Shown here: positions 11,192-22,900 of the stretch, one piece after another
Position numbering within the stretch: the stretch's first letter is position 1
How the letters are laid out: each line of letters begins with the position of its first letter
Assembly (NCBI GenBank): GCA_007026445.1
Contig: VDMD01000057.1
Coordinates: forward strand, 1-64,000
DNA from: Schizophyllum amplum
Lineage: Eukaryota > Basidiomycota > Agaricomycetes > Agaricales > Schizophyllaceae
Direction of reading: 5' to 3'
DNA: 64,000 bases
The notes under the pieces: generated by a model
Told to the model about the DNA's origin: nothing
Seen by the model: the letters and a program-made list of their open reading frames with translations, nothing else
Database searches by the model: none
Position numbers and translations under genes: made by a program

Positions 11192-12257
11192 AATCCTTGA
11201 TACAGGAAACAAGGCGCTCGATGTCTCGCTGTGGGCGCAGAGTGGTGACGCTGGCGAGAATGGTGAAGACACCTTTCTGGATGGCGTGCAGAGTCACTCT
11301 ACTGTCAAGCGTGCAAATATCCGCGAGTGTATTGTAGGCAACGAAAAAGGGATCCTCTTCGTTCCCACTCGCCGGGTCTCTGTACGTCCGCAGGACGGCC
11401 ACGAGTGCTGAGGTGACACACCGTGGGCATCGACGCGCGCGCAGTGCGGGGGTGGATGACATCGTTGCGAGATGTATCATCTCTGTTATCACCAGCTGCA
11501 GTCTCGCGTCTCCGTTTAGACGAAGAGCCATCCGGATGTGCATGGCCACCCTGCGATATAATCGCCGTGGATGATAACTGACGGCACGCAAGATGACGCC
11601 CAAGGCGGCCGCGCTGTACGTCATGATACGGTTCAAGGTCGGTAGAGTCGAAGAGCACACGAGAGCACGAGTCAATTTGCTGTCGTCCTCTGGCTCGTCG
11701 CCGTACACCACCGGCCAATAGAGGTACATTCGGACTGTGGTTCGGATTACTGCGCAGTCAAAGGCAAAGGCGACAGAGGAGGCGATGACTGGGGAGATCA
11801 TGGCAATGCAGTGAAGCACATTGACGACACTTTCTGTGGCGCGGAAGAGGAGTTCGCCAACGCGACCAGGCGTGAGCGTGATAGACGCCGAGTTGTCGCT
11901 GAATAGGCACAGATATTCAGTCCAGGGACAAAGATCCGTCCAGAGTGCCAGATCGTTGCCCCAAACATTGAAGTGTGGGCCATCTAGTGCAGCGCCAAAA
12001 GACAAGAGGCGGACGAATGTATCGAGGGCGGAGACCATCTCGCGAGCGATCTCAGTAGTGATGAAGTCTTCCACCGTTGTGGCGATCGGTGAAGGGAAAG
12101 AAAAGACACGGAATGGTTTCCGTCGCATTGACCGGTCAATGTCTCTTTTCAACTGCACGGTGGACGGATCCCCATAGGACGGGTTGGGAGTAACGCCTAC
12201 AAGCGTGCGTGCCAGTGCACGAACGTTGCGAAAGTCATCGATCTTGAGCTCGCGCAT

Positions 12258-13928
12258 GGTTTGGTCTATTTATGTAAGGACTAGGACAGGCGAAAATCAA
12301 TCACTATAAGATCGCGTCTTCAGATCACAACATACCAAGCGAGCGCAGTTGCGCGAAGAACTGAGCAAGCCCTGGGCCCGTACGATGGCCGTTCGGGACA
12401 AGTTCGGGGCCTGAAGCAGGTGACGCGTGCACCTGTAGCACGTGTGGTCCATGTTCGACACGTCCTCACGTGGTCCATGTTCGACGCGCACTCGTCAGTC
12501 GTCTTCAACGCACCATTGTTGGATATACAGTCGTCGTGGCGAATATGCAAGCCCAAAAGACTCAGCACACTTCTGAGCTGAAGAGCTTAGTACACCGCAT
12601 ATCACGATCTTCACAAATGACTTCCCAACGCTCTCGACGCCCCTTGACGCCCCTTGACGCCTCCTCCTCTCCTCCTCCAGCAATGGGCTCGACACCCCTC
12701 GACGCCCCTCTAGTCACCGCTCCTTCGACGCAGCCCTTGACGCAGCCCTCGACTTTCCAACGCCCTCCACGCCAACTTCCCGACGCGGCTCCTTCCAGAC
12801 GCGCCTCGGAGACGCCCTCGACACCTTTGCCTGCGCCTCCAAAACGGACCCTTTGTTCGCCTTCGTCGTTGCCTCCTCCGACACCCTGCGACGCCCCTCG
12901 ACGCCCTCCACGCCGACTTCTCGACGCAGCTCCTCCGACGGCCAAAGTACGACTTTGTCCCGACCTCCGACCTCCAAAGTCGCACCGCATTTCGACCGCT
13001 AAAGTCGCGCTTCGTCTTCGACGCATCCCTTGACGCCCCTCGACGCCTCCCTCGACCCTCCTTCAACGCAGCCCCCGACGCTTCCTTCGTCGAAATTTGC
13101 TGCTTCGGCGCGTGTCAGAGTGCCTGCGCGGCGCATCAGTCGCGATGAAGTGAGTGGGAGATGAAGTAAGTGAGAGATGAAGTAAGTGGGAGATGAAGTG
13201 AAGTGGGATATGAAGTGAAGTGGGATATGAAGTGAAGGGGGATATGAAGTGAGTGGGATGTGGATGAAAGGCATATGGAGGAAAGCGATGCGCATAGACG
13301 TAGTATTACTTCGCGCATAGACGTACTTTTTGGCAGGGATAACTAGCCTGAGGCGGTCACTGGTACTGCTTCATTGTTTGTGTACGCGAGCCAGAAGTAA
13401 GTCAGAGAACACCGCATAGGACGAGGCGGGGAGACCTCATAGGACGAGGCCGGAGAGACCTCATAGGACGAGGCCGGAGAGACCTCATAGGACGAGGCCG
13501 GCATGTCTCTAGAGGACGGAGTCAGGTCGGACAGCCTCGAAGCCTGTAGAGTACGCATCCAGCGGCAAGGGGAAGGGCAGGTAGGCCGGGCGTTCGCATC
13601 GCGTCTTAGTTCTGTACTGGTGTCGTGGGAGGTGAGGATGCGAGAGGAGAGGCCCCGTCCTCGTCTTGTGAAGTTGTGGACAGGCGGGCCGAGTGCCGAT
13701 GTGGCGTCGAGCCGTGATTTTTCGCGCCATCATCATCGAGAGACGCGAGCCGCGCACCGCGATCAGCACGATCCTGACTGGCTCTGACTCAAGACGACGT
13801 CCAAGACCAAGCGTCCCTTTGCGCGTCTTCAAGCGCTCGATCGCAAACACAAAACCTCGCAGGACAAAGACCGCATCGCGGCCTGGCTCGAGCGCACCGA
13901 CATCAACACCAACACCGACTCGGACACC
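12258..13928. repeat. Three minisatellite fields between MYND gene A and GCN1
   Basis: From about 12630 to 13090 the motif TCGACGC recurs dozens of times within C-rich sequence. From 13140 to 13262 a 16-18-bp unit of the type GATGAAGTGAAGTGGGA repeats about eight times. From about 13415 to 13505 a 24-bp unit containing CATAGGACGAGGCCGGAGAG occurs four times. No coding region is supported, although several long frames cross the repeats. The promoters of MYND gene A (leftward) and GCN1 (rightward) must lie in this interval. The 13790-13928 part is open in the GCN1 frame and could be an extra 5' coding segment. Confidence 0.75.
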
Positions 13929-16900
13929 ATGGCCGACGACGACGACGGCTTCGGATTCGGCAGCGCCGCGCCCCTCAGCGACGACGGATCGGACGGCGAA
14001 CAGATCGACGTGCCCCCCGTATCCGCCGCTCGCACCGAGCTCCTCCAAGCAGGCGCCCAACGCCGCCGCGCCTTCCTTGCGCGCCTCACCCCCGACGCCC
14101 TTGCCCAGTACAACCTCACGGACGCCATGGCCCTCCTCGCCGTGCTTACCCGCGTCCCCGGCGCGGAAGGCGAGCCCGCGGGTCGCGCCCTCGTCGCCGC
14201 AGACGAGGCGCGCGCCCCGGAGGACCGCCTGGGCGTCCTCGATCATGCGGTGGCGTGGCTCGCGCACGAGGCGCGGCGATCGCTCGCACCCGCGGACGCG
14301 CTCTCCCTGCTCGGATGGGTGTGCGCGCTTTGGAATGTAGTACTGGCGCGAGGTGCGTGTGCTCGATGCGGCTCGTGGGGGGCTTAGATCGCTGATCGTG
14401 TGCGAGCAGGGATTGAACAAAACATATTCCCCACCCATCTATCCGCGGCGGCCTCCCTCCTCACCACCGTCCTTGCCAGCGGGAAACCTGGCGCCAAGGC
14501 TGGTGCCATCACGCGCGTACGAAGGGCAATGCGACAAGCGCCTGACGCACTCCCAGCCACGATCGACACGCTCCTGGGTCTAGCAAACACCAAACCGCAA
14601 CCAAACAGACCCGACCCCATCACTATACTGCCCTTACTCGGCGTCGCTGTCGGCGTCACACTCAGGTTAAAACCCATCCCTGGCACGGTTTCGCAGGAGC
14701 AGAAGGTGTGTCGGCTACTCGAACGCTCACTTGCTCATCGACTGACACTTCCCCCGACAGACCGCCCTCACAACCCTCTACACCACCCTCGTGCTTCCCG
14801 CGCGCACGCCGCTCCCGTCGTTCGTCCTCGAAGCCTTCGACGACTGGGCCGCGCATCTCCTCACCGAGGCCGACTTGCTCGCCTCGGGAAACGCAGCCGA
14901 CTTGCTCGCCTCGGGAAACGCAGCCGACGCCGATGCAGCGAACAAGACCCCCGCGCTCCTCACCGCAGCCGAAAACGCACTCGCGCGTGCACCCGAAGGC
15001 GCCGCCGTCGCACTCACCCGACTAATCGACGCGTACACGCATCCCTCGACGTACACGAACTCGCCGACTCCCGCCTCACGCGCGCTGCCGAAAGAGTTCA
15101 TCACCAAACTCCTCCCCGCGATCGTTAATCTGGCGCGTGTACCGGGTGCTGCGGCGGCGGCGGGGGGTGATCTGTTGGAGGTGGTTGTGCGCGGTGGGGC
15201 GGGATCGCTCGCCAAAGAAATCCGCGACGCATCGCTCGCCAAGGAAATCCGCGACACATCGCTCACCAAGGAACTCCCCGACACATCGCTCGCCAAGGAA
15301 ATCTGCGACGCATTGCTGGCAGCACCCCTCGCGGGCAAGACGGCAGGCCCGGAGCATCGGGCGGCGCTCTTTGGGATGGTGGGGAGGGTGGCTGGGGTGG
15401 ACGAGGTGGCTGGGGTGGACGAGGTGGAGGTGGCTGGGGTGGACGAGGTGAGTGGAGAGATTTGATTTTCGCTACGGGATGTTGCGCAGTTCGCTGCCTG
15501 GTGGATATTGCATAATCCGCTGCCGGGGGGTGTGCGCCATGATTTTGACGACTGAGTTCGCCATAATTTTGACGATTCACGCATCTTCTGACGATTCGCC
15601 CATCTTCTGACGTTTCACCTATTCAGACCGTGACCTCGTCAACTCCGACCTCGTCCACTCCGACCTCGCTCGCAGTCCTGCAAACGGCGCTCCCGCTGCT
15701 CGCGAAGGAGACGCATGAGGCGCCGCTGGGGGCGCTGACGGGGGCTCTAAGGGCGCATTTGGCGTGTGCTTTGAAGGGTGCGTGTGGTGTGCTTTGGGGG
15801 TTTGGGGGTGCGTGTGCTTTGGGGGGTGCGTGTGCTTTGAAGGGTGCGTCTGCTTTGAGGGGCGCGTGTGCTTTGAGGGGTGCGTGTGCTTTGAGGGGCA
15901 CGAGAGGCTATTGATTACTGGGCGCACGAGAGGCTGTTTGTGGGTGCGCGAGAGGCTGTTTGTGGGTGGGCGCACGAATGGCTGTGGATTGGCGCACGAC
16001 AGGTTGATCAGTGGGGCGCGAGCGGCTGGCCATGGGTGGGCGCACGGGAGGGTGATCACTGGGGCACGAGCACGAGAGGTTGATCACTGGGGCGCGAGAG
16101 GTTGTTTGTGGGTGCACGAGAGGCTGTTCATGGGTGGGCGCGCGAGAGGCTGTTGATTGGCGCACGAGCACGAGAGTATGATAAAGGGCGCACGAGTGGC
16201 CGACCGTCCACTTCACCAACACGAAGCTGATCACCAACACGAAGCCGATCACCAACACGAAGCTGACTTTTTTTTATTTTGTTTTGGCAGGAACCGAACC
16301 ACTTCCGCAGGCCGTCATCACCGCGCTGCTGGCTCCGCTGTCTGACAAGAAGGAGTCCATCCGGCGCGCGGCGGTGGACGTGATCTGCGGTGCGGCGTGG
16401 GAGGCGGTTGCGGCGCGGGAGGCGGTTGCGGCGCGGGAGGCGTCCAGGGTGAGTACTTCTGCGTGCTTCTTCTGCCCGTCCATGGGCTTCCTCTGCCCGT
16501 CTCTGGGCTTCCTCTGCCCGTCTCTGGGCTTCCTCTGCCCGTCTCTGGGCTTCCTCTGCCCGTATCTGGGTTTCCTCTGTCCGTCTCTGGGCTTCCTCTG
16601 CCCGTCCCTGGGCTTCCTCTGCCCGTCTCTGGGCTTCGTCTGCCCGTCTCTCGGCTCCGTCTGTTTTACCCTTCTCTTATGATACTATCGTTTTTCTTAC
16701 GATACTATCGTTTTCTTACGATACTGACGCGCGCGTCTAGGCCTCCCCCGCTGTCGCCTCTGCCGCGCTCCCCGCCCTCACCTCCCCCGCCCTCACCTCC
16801 CTCCTCACCGCCGCCACGCCAGCGCTGCTCGCCCTCCTCGCGGGCCCGCATACGGCAGGGGAGGGGTGGCGGGCGGCGGCTGTTCTCCTTCGAGTTGCGG

Positions 16901-19900
16901 CAGGCGAGGTTCTCCTCCGGGTTGCGGCAGGGGAGGTTCGCGCGAGGGTCTTGGCGGACCCGGCGGTGCAGGTCTTGGCGGACCCGGCGGTGAGGGGCAT
17001 GTTGGCGGTGCCGATGGCTACGAGTGCGATGGCGAGCGGGAACGCGACGCCAACCACGGGATCCGGGAACGCGACGCCAACCACGGCATCCGGGAACGCG
17101 ACGCCAACCACGGCATCCGGGAAAGCGACAGGGAAGACTGGAGGGAAGGCACCGGCGGCGAAGGCGAAATCTACCAAGCCGGCGACGAAGAGCGTTGCGA
17201 GCTCGGCGACGAAGACCGGTGCGAGCTCGGCGACGAAGACCGCCCACTCGAGCTCGGCGACGAAGACCGCGCACCCGAGCTCGACGAAGACCACGCACCC
17301 GAGCTCGCTGGTCATCGAGCGCGTGTATGGGAAGGTGTTGAGGGAGGGTGAGTTCGGTGGTTTGTGGGCTTGTTGATTGTTGGTTGTGGTGTTGGTTGTG
17401 GTTGTGGTTGTAATGCTGGAGAGGCGGGCTGTGATGTTGGCCGTGATTGTGATGTTGGGGAGGCTGTGATGTCGGGGAGGCGTGTGTTGTTTGATACGTT
17501 GATTTGCTGTCGCCCTTCTTGTTTCCGTCCCCTTATGTCTATTGATCCACTCGTCCCCTCGTCCCCTCGTCCCCTCGTCCCCTCGTCCCCTCATCCCCTC
17601 GCCTACTCGTCTACTCGTTTCCCATTCCCTCATCTCCTTCACTCATCCACCGACTAACGACCTCATCTCCAGGTTCCTCGACCGACGCGCTCTGGCTGGC
17701 GCGGGCGGGCGTGGCGGCGCTGGTGGCGTTCTCGGAGCCGGGCGACAATGTGGACACCACCCCGCTCGGCGCGACATTGGCGCGCGTAGCCACTCGCGCG
17801 GCCGACCACAGCGTGCGGGGAGAGCTGAACGCGCTGGTGAGCGGGGCAGCAGGGAGGGTGCCGAAGGTGCGTTTTTTGTGCATTCGAGAAGACGAGCGGA
17901 GAGTTGCGAGGAGGAGGGGGGATGAGGATGGGCGGAGAGAGGGAAGGGCGGTGAGGGGGAAGGGGTGTGGAGACGGGGAAATAGGTTTGTTGCGAGGAGG
18001 GGGATGAGTACACGCTTGCTACGGAGGAGGAGACCTGCTCAAGATGGGGAGAACTGTTAAAGACAAGGAGAACTAATTCACGACCAGACTGTCGGTGCTG
18101 CGTTACGCGCGGGTGTGTTGGAGCTCATCGTGGAGGAAGAGGCGAAGGAGGCAAGCAAGGCGTCCGCAAAGGCGGTGAACGGCGCGTCCGCGAAGGAGAA
18201 GAAGAACACATCGGACGAGAAGAAGGCAGCGGAGGACGCGGAAGGCGAGAAGGGAGAGATACCCTTCCCCTTCGAGCGTCTGCGGGCGCTGGTGTTAGCG
18301 TCTGTTGCTTTTGGAGGTACGTGGTCATGGATGTAGCAGCCATCGGGGAGCCCAATTGACGGGTTGTGCAGATGGCGCCAACGAGCGCGCGAAGCATGAC
18401 GAACTCGCTGCCTGGCTGGTCGAGGCGCACCACAGCCTCGTCTCCGGCCCTCCTAGCGGGAAGAACAAGACGTCGGCGTGGATTGGCTTGTGTGGTCGGG
18501 CGGGGGTTGACCCCCGGGCTGTTGTTGGTGAGTTCTTTCGCTTTCGTGTTGTTGTCGATTGCGGGAGGCACACGTCCGACTACGAGGCACGCGATGTGCT
18601 GCTACGAGAGGCATTTTTGGGCTACGAGAATCACACGCCCGATTACCAAGAGCCACACGCCCGAATACCGAGAGTCACACATCTGACATACCCTTCCGCA
18701 GAGTCCTCGCTGGACGCGCTCTTCGCCTCTCTACTGGCCGCCTCGACGACCGCGCCGTCGACCGGTCTGCCCGAGGCTGCAGCCCGTGCGCTGGCCACTC
18801 TTATCTTCGTCGCTCCGGACCTCGTCGTCCCGCGTGCTATGGCGCAAATGACAATAGACCTCGATCCTGTACGTATTCGTACTTTGGATGTGCCGCATAC
18901 AGTTGCTTGCCCCGCGTACGATTGCATATGCGGTGTTCGTATGCTTACCACTCCCTATCGCAGTGCACGCTCTCCTCTCTTACGAAGGACGACATGGGCG
19001 CGTGGGCGACGCCGCCAGGACAACTCTACGCAGCACCGAATTTCGAAGGTGATAAGTACGTTGTGGGTCTTCCGTACCATAGACTGGTCTTACGTGATCT
19101 TCTTAGGGCGCAGGCGACGATCAAGGGCAAGGACGCCGAGCTCCGCAAGTGGGAGGCAGAGGTGCGGAAGGAGCTTGGTGAGTATCCGACGCGCATTGCT
19201 GGCTCGTCGCTAAATAGGCAATGCATCAGGCAAGGGCAATGCACCTGCTCTCACCAAGGCGCAGCAGGCCGCCGTGCAGGCGCAGCTGGACGTGGAGGCC
19301 GCTGCGCGTGTGCGGGTGGAAGGCGTGAAGCTGCAGATGGAGCGCGGGCTGGCGTGGGTGCAGGCTTGGAGCGAGATGGTGGGCGTGTTTAGTTGGTGTG
19401 ACGCTTGGGATGATGCTCACTTCGGTATATTTGACAGGTCTCTGCAGATGTCACCGACGGCGCGGTACGTGCGGCGTCCAAGGCATCCGTGAGTCGTATC
19501 GTGCGCATTATGCTTGATGGTGTCCTCGGGAGCCACCGAACACAAGATGATGCTCCGTCTTTGGGGACCGTTCTGGTGGGCACCAAGGGTGTCGACGTGT
19601 ATTCGGTACGTTCTCGTAACGACCGTCGATGCTTACAATATTGATATGGTATGCCAGGCGCTCTCGAACGTCTCCTCCTCCCGCTTGTCCCCGTTTTCGT
19701 CTACAGGGTTTGCGAAATGGGTCGGCGTGGCGACGTTACGGGCTTATGAGTGCGATGCGTTGCCCCTTGACTTGGTCGAGGAGCCCGTCGGAGGTGCGTA
19801 TGCGTCTTTCTTCTACTCGATGCAGTGACTTGACCAGGGCTTCAGGTCTCATCGCACGTATGCTATACCGTCTTCGATTCCTTTCCGAGCAGACACCGCT

Positions 19901-22900
19901 CGACGCGGCGAGCTTTAGCTACGTCTTCCCGCTGCTTCAGCGTGTTGTCGAGAAGGGCCCTATTCTCGATGATCGCGGTGAGTGATACCCGTTTCTGCTT
20001 CGGAATGATTTTTAATGGCTTTCCGACACGCAGATGAAGCCGAAACTCGGGAACAATCTTCCGAACAGCTCGCGCTTGCTCTCGACGTGCTTACCTTCCA
20101 TGCCGCCTCGCTCTCCGACGCTGCCTATCCGCGCCTTGGGGTCATCGCGCTCCTGATCGAGGTGGTCAAGAAACAGTCGGCGCTTCGGAGGGGCGCCGCG
20201 GAGACACTTGTTGCGGTGGGCGAGACGCTTGCAGCGGCTGCAGAGACTGCCGACCAAACGACTGGTACTGCACCGTCTCTCCTTGCCGCATGTCCGATGC
20301 TGATATGAGGTGCAGAGCCATTCCCTCTCGCCAGCGAGATTTCGACGTTGCTCGCGGGCACGCTGTCAGCGGAGGCGTATGCTCGGCAGGCGTGTTTGCA
20401 GGCGCTACTTCCGCTGGATCTAACGGAGCTGCAAGGGAGTTCTGTGCCGGAAGGTGGCGTCAACGCGTCTGCCGCGCAACCCGGCGTAGTCGGCGCGGGT
20501 GCCACAGCAACGTTCGAGGGCACCTCGGCGACGCATGCGGCCAAGTCCGTCCCACCATCTGGTGAGCTTGTTCTTATTGATACTTCAATCATCACGTCTG
20601 ACCGGCTTTGCAGCAAGTCCACTTGACGCGTCGCTCATTGGTGACAATTGGTCGCCCGCACTGTGGCTCGCGTGTCATGACGTCGAGGACGAGAAGAACA
20701 TCGATGTCGCGAGAGGCATCTGGGAGGAGAACGGCCTCGACGTTCCCGATGCCGGCGAAGCGTGGATTCGCGTGCATATTGCCTTCTTCGGTATCACATT
20801 CCCGTTTGGTGCTCTTTGGACGCGAAGCTCATACATGGCTCCAGATCACGCGACCTCCTACGTGCGCAAGTCGGCTGCGGTGGCCCTTGCCGACGCTGTC
20901 GCGCTCAAGCCGGGTCCGACGAACACCAACGCGGCCGAGACGATGGCTGTGATGAAGGAGTACTACCGGGAGAAGGCGCGCATCCTTGCGCCCGAATTTG
21001 ACCAATATGTATGCGTTGTCGTTCTTGACGGAACTCCGTGCTGATGCCCTTGTAGGGAATGGTCATCGCGTCGTCGCTTGATCGCGCAGATCCATGGCCA
21101 GCACGCGAAGCAGTAGGATTGGCATTCGCGCAGCTTGCTCCTCACTTCCCGCTCGCCGAGGTGGAGCCGTTCTTTGGGTTCCTCATTGGCGGGTCAAGTA
21201 GTGCACGTACGTGTCTGGCACTATGATGCGCGGACCAACTTTGACCATTTCTATAGACAAGGATGAGCGAGAAGGAGACCCACCGCTGGGTGACCGTGAA
21301 GCCGCAGTGCGGCGTGCAATGCTCGATGCAGGGATAGCAGTCATCGATGTCCACGGTGGTCATGCACATGTCCTTCCTCCTCTCATCGCCATGTTCGAGG
21401 CCCAGCTCGCAGCGGGTAGTGGCGGTACAGCCGCAGGTTCGTCGTTCTCCCTCTGAGGTCTGACATGCGCTCACATGCCGTCATAGGCGACTACATCCAG
21501 GAGGCAGTCGTCGTGCTGTTTGGTCGCCTCGCGCGTCATATGGACGCCTCGGACACGCGTATACCGAAAGTGGTCGACCGACTGGTGGACGCGTTGTCGA
21601 CGCCCGCCGAACAAGTTCAAATAGCTGTCAGCGAGTGTCTCGCCCCGCTCGTGGCTGGTATGGACGACGTAAAGGTAGGATCGCTCCCACAACTGCACGC
21701 GTCTCGCGCCTAATCATGAGTCAAGGTCACTGCCTTGATAGATCGTCTCTTCAACGACTTGCTCGACGCACCGAAGTACGCAGTACGGCGTGGCTCGGCA
21801 TACGGTCTTGCAGGCGCTGTACGTGGAGCGGGTATCGCGGCGATGAAAAAGTACCAGGTCATGGAGCGCATCAAGGCTGCGACGGAGGAGAAGAAGCGCT
21901 ACGAGCCACGGCAGGGCGCCATGTTTGCTGCGGAGACGCTGTCCGCTACTTTGGGGAGACTGTTCGAGCCGTACATCACTGTCGTTCTCCCGCTCCTCCT
22001 CGCAGAGTTTGGAGACGCCATCCCCGACGTGCGTGAGGCGACGGCGGACGCGGCGAAGGTCATCATGGGAAGGCTATCCGGCTATGGTGTCAAGCTCATT
22101 CTGCCCACGCTACTCGAAGGACTGGAGGAGAAGCAATGGCGAACGAAGAAGGGCAGTATCGAACTGCTTGGAATGATGGCCTACTGCTCGCCAAAGCAGC
22201 TCAGTCTCAGTCTTCCTATCGTTATCCCTCGCTTGACGGACGTGTTGACGGACAGTCATGCTCAGGTGAGGTTCGCCTACCAGGACGATTGCGCATCTAC
22301 TGACTTTCACTAGGTTCGTTCGGCAGCCAACAAGAGTCTCAAGATGTTCGGCGAAGTGATCAGCAACCCCGAGATTCAGAGCCTCGTCCCGGTTCTCTTG
22401 AAGGCGATGGTGGATCCTTCGCGCACACTCGCCGCCCTGACAGGGCTGCTGAAGACGAGCTTCATGCATTACATTGACCAGTCATCCCTGGCGTTGGTAC
22501 GTTAGTCCAGGAAGTTCTTCTGAATCTTCGCTGACGGATATGTAGGTCATTCCGATCATCGAACGCGGGCTCAAGGAGCGCGGCGCAGAAACCAAGCGGA
22601 AGGCCGCTCAGATCGTCGGCAATCTTGCGTCCCTAACCGACACGAAGGACTTCGTGCCATATCTCAATACGCTACTTCCTCTCGTCCATGTCGTGCTCGC
22701 CGATCCCGTCCCGGAGGCCCGTGCTACCGCAGCGAAATCCCTCGGTACCCTCGTCGAGCGTCTCGGTGAATCTTACTTCCCCGATCTTGTCCCTGGCCTA
22801 CTTCGCACGCTCAAGACCGATACGTCGGGGGTGGATCGACAGGGCGCCGCGCAGGGTCTATCCGAAGTCCTCTCGGGTCTGGGCATGGAGCGGATGGAGG

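Larger units (their letters stand above)
5678..12257 (-). pseudogene. MYND zinc-finger gene A, split by a Harbinger transposon
   Basis: The 5' part runs 12257-11192 (MRELKIDDFRNV...VSCIKD) and then meets the transposon, which supplies an immediate TAG stop. The rest lies beyond the element: 6435-6263 (SLLNREAIQALYDA...CCNVA), 6198-6060 and 6003-5678. Skipping 6439-11191 and one copy of the AAT duplication joins KD to SLLNRE in frame; with two introns (6262-6199 and 6059-6004) the sum is exactly 567 codons plus stop. The finger reads CCNVAC, then CAC, YCSKSCQTYHW and HRSEC, a MYND pattern. The C-terminal domain (SPRDVVFFRTLVQES) aligns with TLDDAMFIYMIARGY of the paralogs at 32.3 and 39.0 kb, and the intron before it has the same phase. 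As it stands the gene can make only a 355-residue product without the finger. Its role is unknown; MYND fingers usually bind proline-rich partner peptides. Confidence 0.85.
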
